From Mortierella sp. BCC40632 (lineage: Eukaryota; Mortierellomycota; Mortierellomycetes; Mortierellales; Mortierellaceae): 64,000 nucleotides of DNA. Under the pieces are notes generated by a model, which had not been told where the DNA came from, searched no databases, and saw only the letters and a list, made by a program, of their open reading frames with translations. Position 1 is the stretch's first letter, and every line of letters begins with the position of its first letter. Location of the stretch: the NCBI GenBank assembly GCA_011634665.1, contig WAEK01000002.1, positions 1,013,001-1,077,000 of the forward strand, read 5' to 3'. Below are positions 61,135-64,000 of this stretch, piece by piece. The position numbers and the translations under genes are program-made.

Positions 61135-64000
61135 ATGGACCCACAAGAGACAATCGGGTGGACGGCTCCTGAAGGCAGCTCGGACGATCCCCTCGAACAA
61201 GCTTTAAATGAACTCTCAAGCTCTTTGGTGAGTTGTATTCACCCTCCCCCTTCCTTTCCTCTTGGATTATCTTGCCTATTGAAAAAGATCACAAAGTGTA
61301 CTACATGCTCACCTGTTGCCACCCTGAACGTTTCCCTCAAATACCTTTAATCAAGATTCTACGCCTAGTAAATATGGGATTTGGGTACACTGAGAGTGAG
61401 GTGTATGAGGAGATGACCCTTTCGCCCTTAGACGACCAAGTCTTTGGGCAAGCCTATAACCTCACCGAAAGTGAACTTGACTCAGAGATCGAAGATGAAG
61501 CGGAGAACGATGAGCCTAACACTTCAGAACAGGATGTTGCAGAAGGAGAAAGCGCTGGAATGGGCACTTCTGAAAGCACTAATGAGGCTCAGGATCTAGA
61601 AACAGGAAAGCAGTCATCAAGAGTCGACCTTCAACGCAATATCCTCCAAACCGTGCGCGACTCACTCTTCAATGACCCATACATTGTTGAAACCGCTGAG
61701 GCGTTTGGATTTCCAGAGGAAGAATGGATTGTGGAGGGCAAGAATGGCCGTCTGATATTTTACCTCAAAGCCTCGTTTTTTGAAGATTGGCTAAAGCGAC
61801 ACTCAGATTCGATTGGCACCAAGTTTACGCCACGATCGAAGCCATATGCTTACAGCACTGATATCAAGGCGGGCAGTAGTCAATCTAGAAAGGACAAGGC
61901 TGGGCAGATCAAAGGTCGATATTTCTGTCATCGCAGGAGTCGAATGTACGAAATAAAAAATAGGGTCAAGGGCGGCAAGACTGGGAAGCCAAGGCAACGG
62001 TTACCGTCAATCCGGTGTCAGTGTCAATCGTCATTTAACGCCATATTTCGGCCGAAGGAGACTAGTGACGGCAAACCAGGGGATACATACCGGATCGAAT
62101 ACCTTTTTCAACATAACCATGCACTCGGAGGTGCGGAGAAAATTGGCGCCCTACGACTGGCTCAGGCGACAAGGCAGAGGATAGGAGCTATGCTTTTGCG
62201 AGGTATGTCGATCAATGCTATCATGAACCAATTGACGATGGACCATGCAAGGCTTACGCTCACCATGCAAGAGAAAAGCCACTTGGCCCTATCCAGCAAA
62301 GACTTTGTCACCTATGAAAATGTCTCCGATGTCCTGAGTGCTGTCATGGCTAAGGATCCCAAGAAGGACGAAAATGATACAACGTCGACGAGGTTATGGA
62401 TGGAGCAATTGGCCAAGGGTGGATTTTTTACGTTTTACGATAAGGAAGGCGATCGCTACCATAGTTTTTCATCTCCATGGCAGATGGATCAACTCCGAAA
62501 GTGGGGTGACGTGCTCTGTTTTGACGGAGCCCATCATGTCTGTAGGTAAGAGGTCACTCTTTTACTCCCTTTTCTACACCGTCTGATAATTCTTCTGACA
62601 GATACTAAACATCTCTTTTTCTCTCTATCTCTCTCCTTTAATTTTAGACGAGATACATATCTGTACACTATTGTTGTCAAAAACAGAGAGTTGGGCTTTG
62701 GCATCCCGGTCGCCTTTTTCTTGACCAAAACACGAAGATGGGAACTCTTGCGGGATTGGCTTCGACATTTAAAGGTGGCGATGGACAAACTTTGCCCTGA
62801 ACCCTATTTTCCAACAATAGTTGTCACAGATCAAGGACAAAATGAGGTGAATGCCATTCAAGAGGCTTTTGAGTTCCAAGCGCGCGTTTATTTCTGTGCC
62901 TGGCACACCTTGCATGTATGGGAGCGTTCCTTTACGGTGGGCAATCTTGGTATGGAGAACATTCCTCTCCTGCAGCAAACTCATAGAAAGGAACAGGTAA
63001 GATTCTCATGACTAGTCAAGCGGTGACGGTGTAGACTGCCATGCTTTCCTTGCCCAAAAAAAGCTGGTTTCTATTTAAGACAGAGTGTAATGAAAAACGT
63101 TCTACTGATGCCAGTATCATTTTTTTTTAATGGTGAAGGTACGGAAGCAACTCCACGATATCCTCTATGCGCCTACAGAAGAAAGCGCTAAGGCATTGAT
63201 CCAGCGATTCAAAGTCGATTGGCAAGACTTAGCACCAAAATTGCTGCTCCATCTTGATGAGGGCTTTCTCGGTCTCGAGTCAGACAAGAATCGCAACCTA
63301 TTCTGTCATCACCAACAGACATTGTATGGCTTTCTCCACATCAACAACTACATTGACAACTGGCATAGTATCGTGAAGAACCAATTCTCCAAAAACAAAC
63401 ACCAGCGACGCCTCGACTCAGTGATCAATACCCTTGTCCAAGAGGTTGTACCAAGTTTTCAGCGAAGATGTATTCGTTCTTTGGTCCAAATGAGAAGAAT
63501 GCATCCTTGGCGAAGGGCTGCGCTACTTTCAAGAACCGCCGCAATCGATCGTTACGAGCGAGCCCAAATGTTAGACTCTGGAAGCACACTCTTGACTTTG
63601 GCCACAGATGGCGAGTCAGCACTAAAAGTTCAATCATTCACCCGCTCAGACGTCCATTACAGCGTAAAGGTGAACTGGGACTCTGGAGTAGCGGGGCAAT
63701 TTATTAGTTGTACATGTGTCGATTTTACGGGTACAGCCACGATCTGCAAACATATCGCCTTGGCTGCCATCATTTATCCAAACACTGTCTTTTGCTTCAA
63801 GGGCAACCCTTCGGAACCTAAGGAATCAACGCTTTTGACGACAGGGTTGGTCACGACGGATGGGCGTCTACTCCAGGGTCTGAATGAACCAACACCAAGC
63901 CTGAACCACCCAGGGTCAGAGCTCGACCATTCTGAGCGAAGGCCTGGAGCCCTTGAGCCGACTCCTGCTGGACCCACGGAGCCGGGAAGTCTAACAGATG
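61135..64000 (+). CDS. Mutator/FAR1-like transposase gene with SWIM zinc finger (3' end outside window)
   Basis: Exons 61135-61227, 61356-62545, 62648-62996 and 63139 to beyond 64000; more than 830 residues, open at the window end. An acidic N-terminus is followed by a WRKY-GCM1/FLYWCH-like zinc finger (CHRRSRMYEIK, SIRCQCQSSF, QHNHAL). The MULE catalytic core shows the first Asp in CFDGAHHVC, the second in VVTDQGQNEV, and the CAWHTLHVW Cys-His pair of the insertion. Where the third catalytic Glu is expected (NNY-E-xxW type) this protein reads INNYIDNWHSIVK, an Asp. A SWIM finger (CTCVDFTGTATICKHIALA) comes after. The C-terminal part is Pro/Glu-rich. The three introns and normal codon use argue for an expressed gene. 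It may be an active element or a domesticated transcription factor like plant FAR1/FHY3. Confidence 0.85.

Overview
The window is a stretch of nuclear DNA from a filamentous, early-diverging fungus. The evidence is a plasma-membrane H+-ATPase of the Pma1 type, a fungal Mediator Med5 subunit, a GPI-anchored chitin-deacetylase-like protein, many short GT-AG introns, CT-rich leaders before start codons, and a cytosolic ferritin, which Dikarya generally lack. I infer Mucoromycota in the broad sense, probably a Mortierella-type fungus; no ribosomal marker is present to prove it. The DNA is rich in long poly(T)/poly(A) runs and CT/GA microsatellites.

Layout. 1-3972: low-complexity DNA without a recognisable gene. 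3973-6597: F-box/leucine-rich protein with polyQ. 6974-7966: a TEN1-like telomere (CST) subunit carrying an acidic insert with two SUMO-interaction-like motifs. 8156-9649: splicing factor SF3B4/Hsh49. 10019-12899: mitochondrial tRNA-modifying MTO1. 13993-16297: lipoyl synthase. 16830-18362 (minus): a chitin-deacetylase-like protein that has lost its metal site. 19513-21587 (minus): biotin synthase. 23022-23104 (minus): tRNA-Tyr with a short intron. 23403-24549: ferritin. 25989 to about 29700 (minus): Mediator Med5, divergent from APC8/Cdc23 (29780-32591). 32592-39781: a gene-poor 7.2 kb region holding a nearly perfect palindrome (arms about 1.1 kb, 175 bp spacer) and diverged relatives of it. 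39782-42989: peroxisomal ABCD half-transporter. 43405-44102: Asterix (PAT complex). 44307-51264 (minus): an unrecognised 2114-residue protein. 54338-58430: Pma1 with a 1.36 kb intron. 58946-60975 (minus): COP9 signalosome subunit CSN6, divergent from a Mutator/FAR1-like transposase gene with a SWIM zinc finger (61135 to past the window end).

How the genes relate. Most are housekeeping genes with no operon-like logic. One theme stands out: in about 14.5 kb lie MTO1, lipoyl synthase, biotin synthase and ferritin, i.e. two mitochondrial radical-SAM Fe-S enzymes that consume sulfur clusters, a mitochondrial tRNA modifier, and the iron store. APC8, CSN6 and an F-box protein all belong to ubiquitin-ligase biology but are spread over the window. 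The least conventional items are the TEN1 insert, the palindrome, the catalytically dead deacetylase, the ferritin splice-site anomaly and the giant orphan protein. Exon limits given below were placed by hand from splice consensus and reading phase; every multi-exon CDS except Med5, whose 5' end is open, and the transposase gene, which runs off the window, sums to a whole number of codons.
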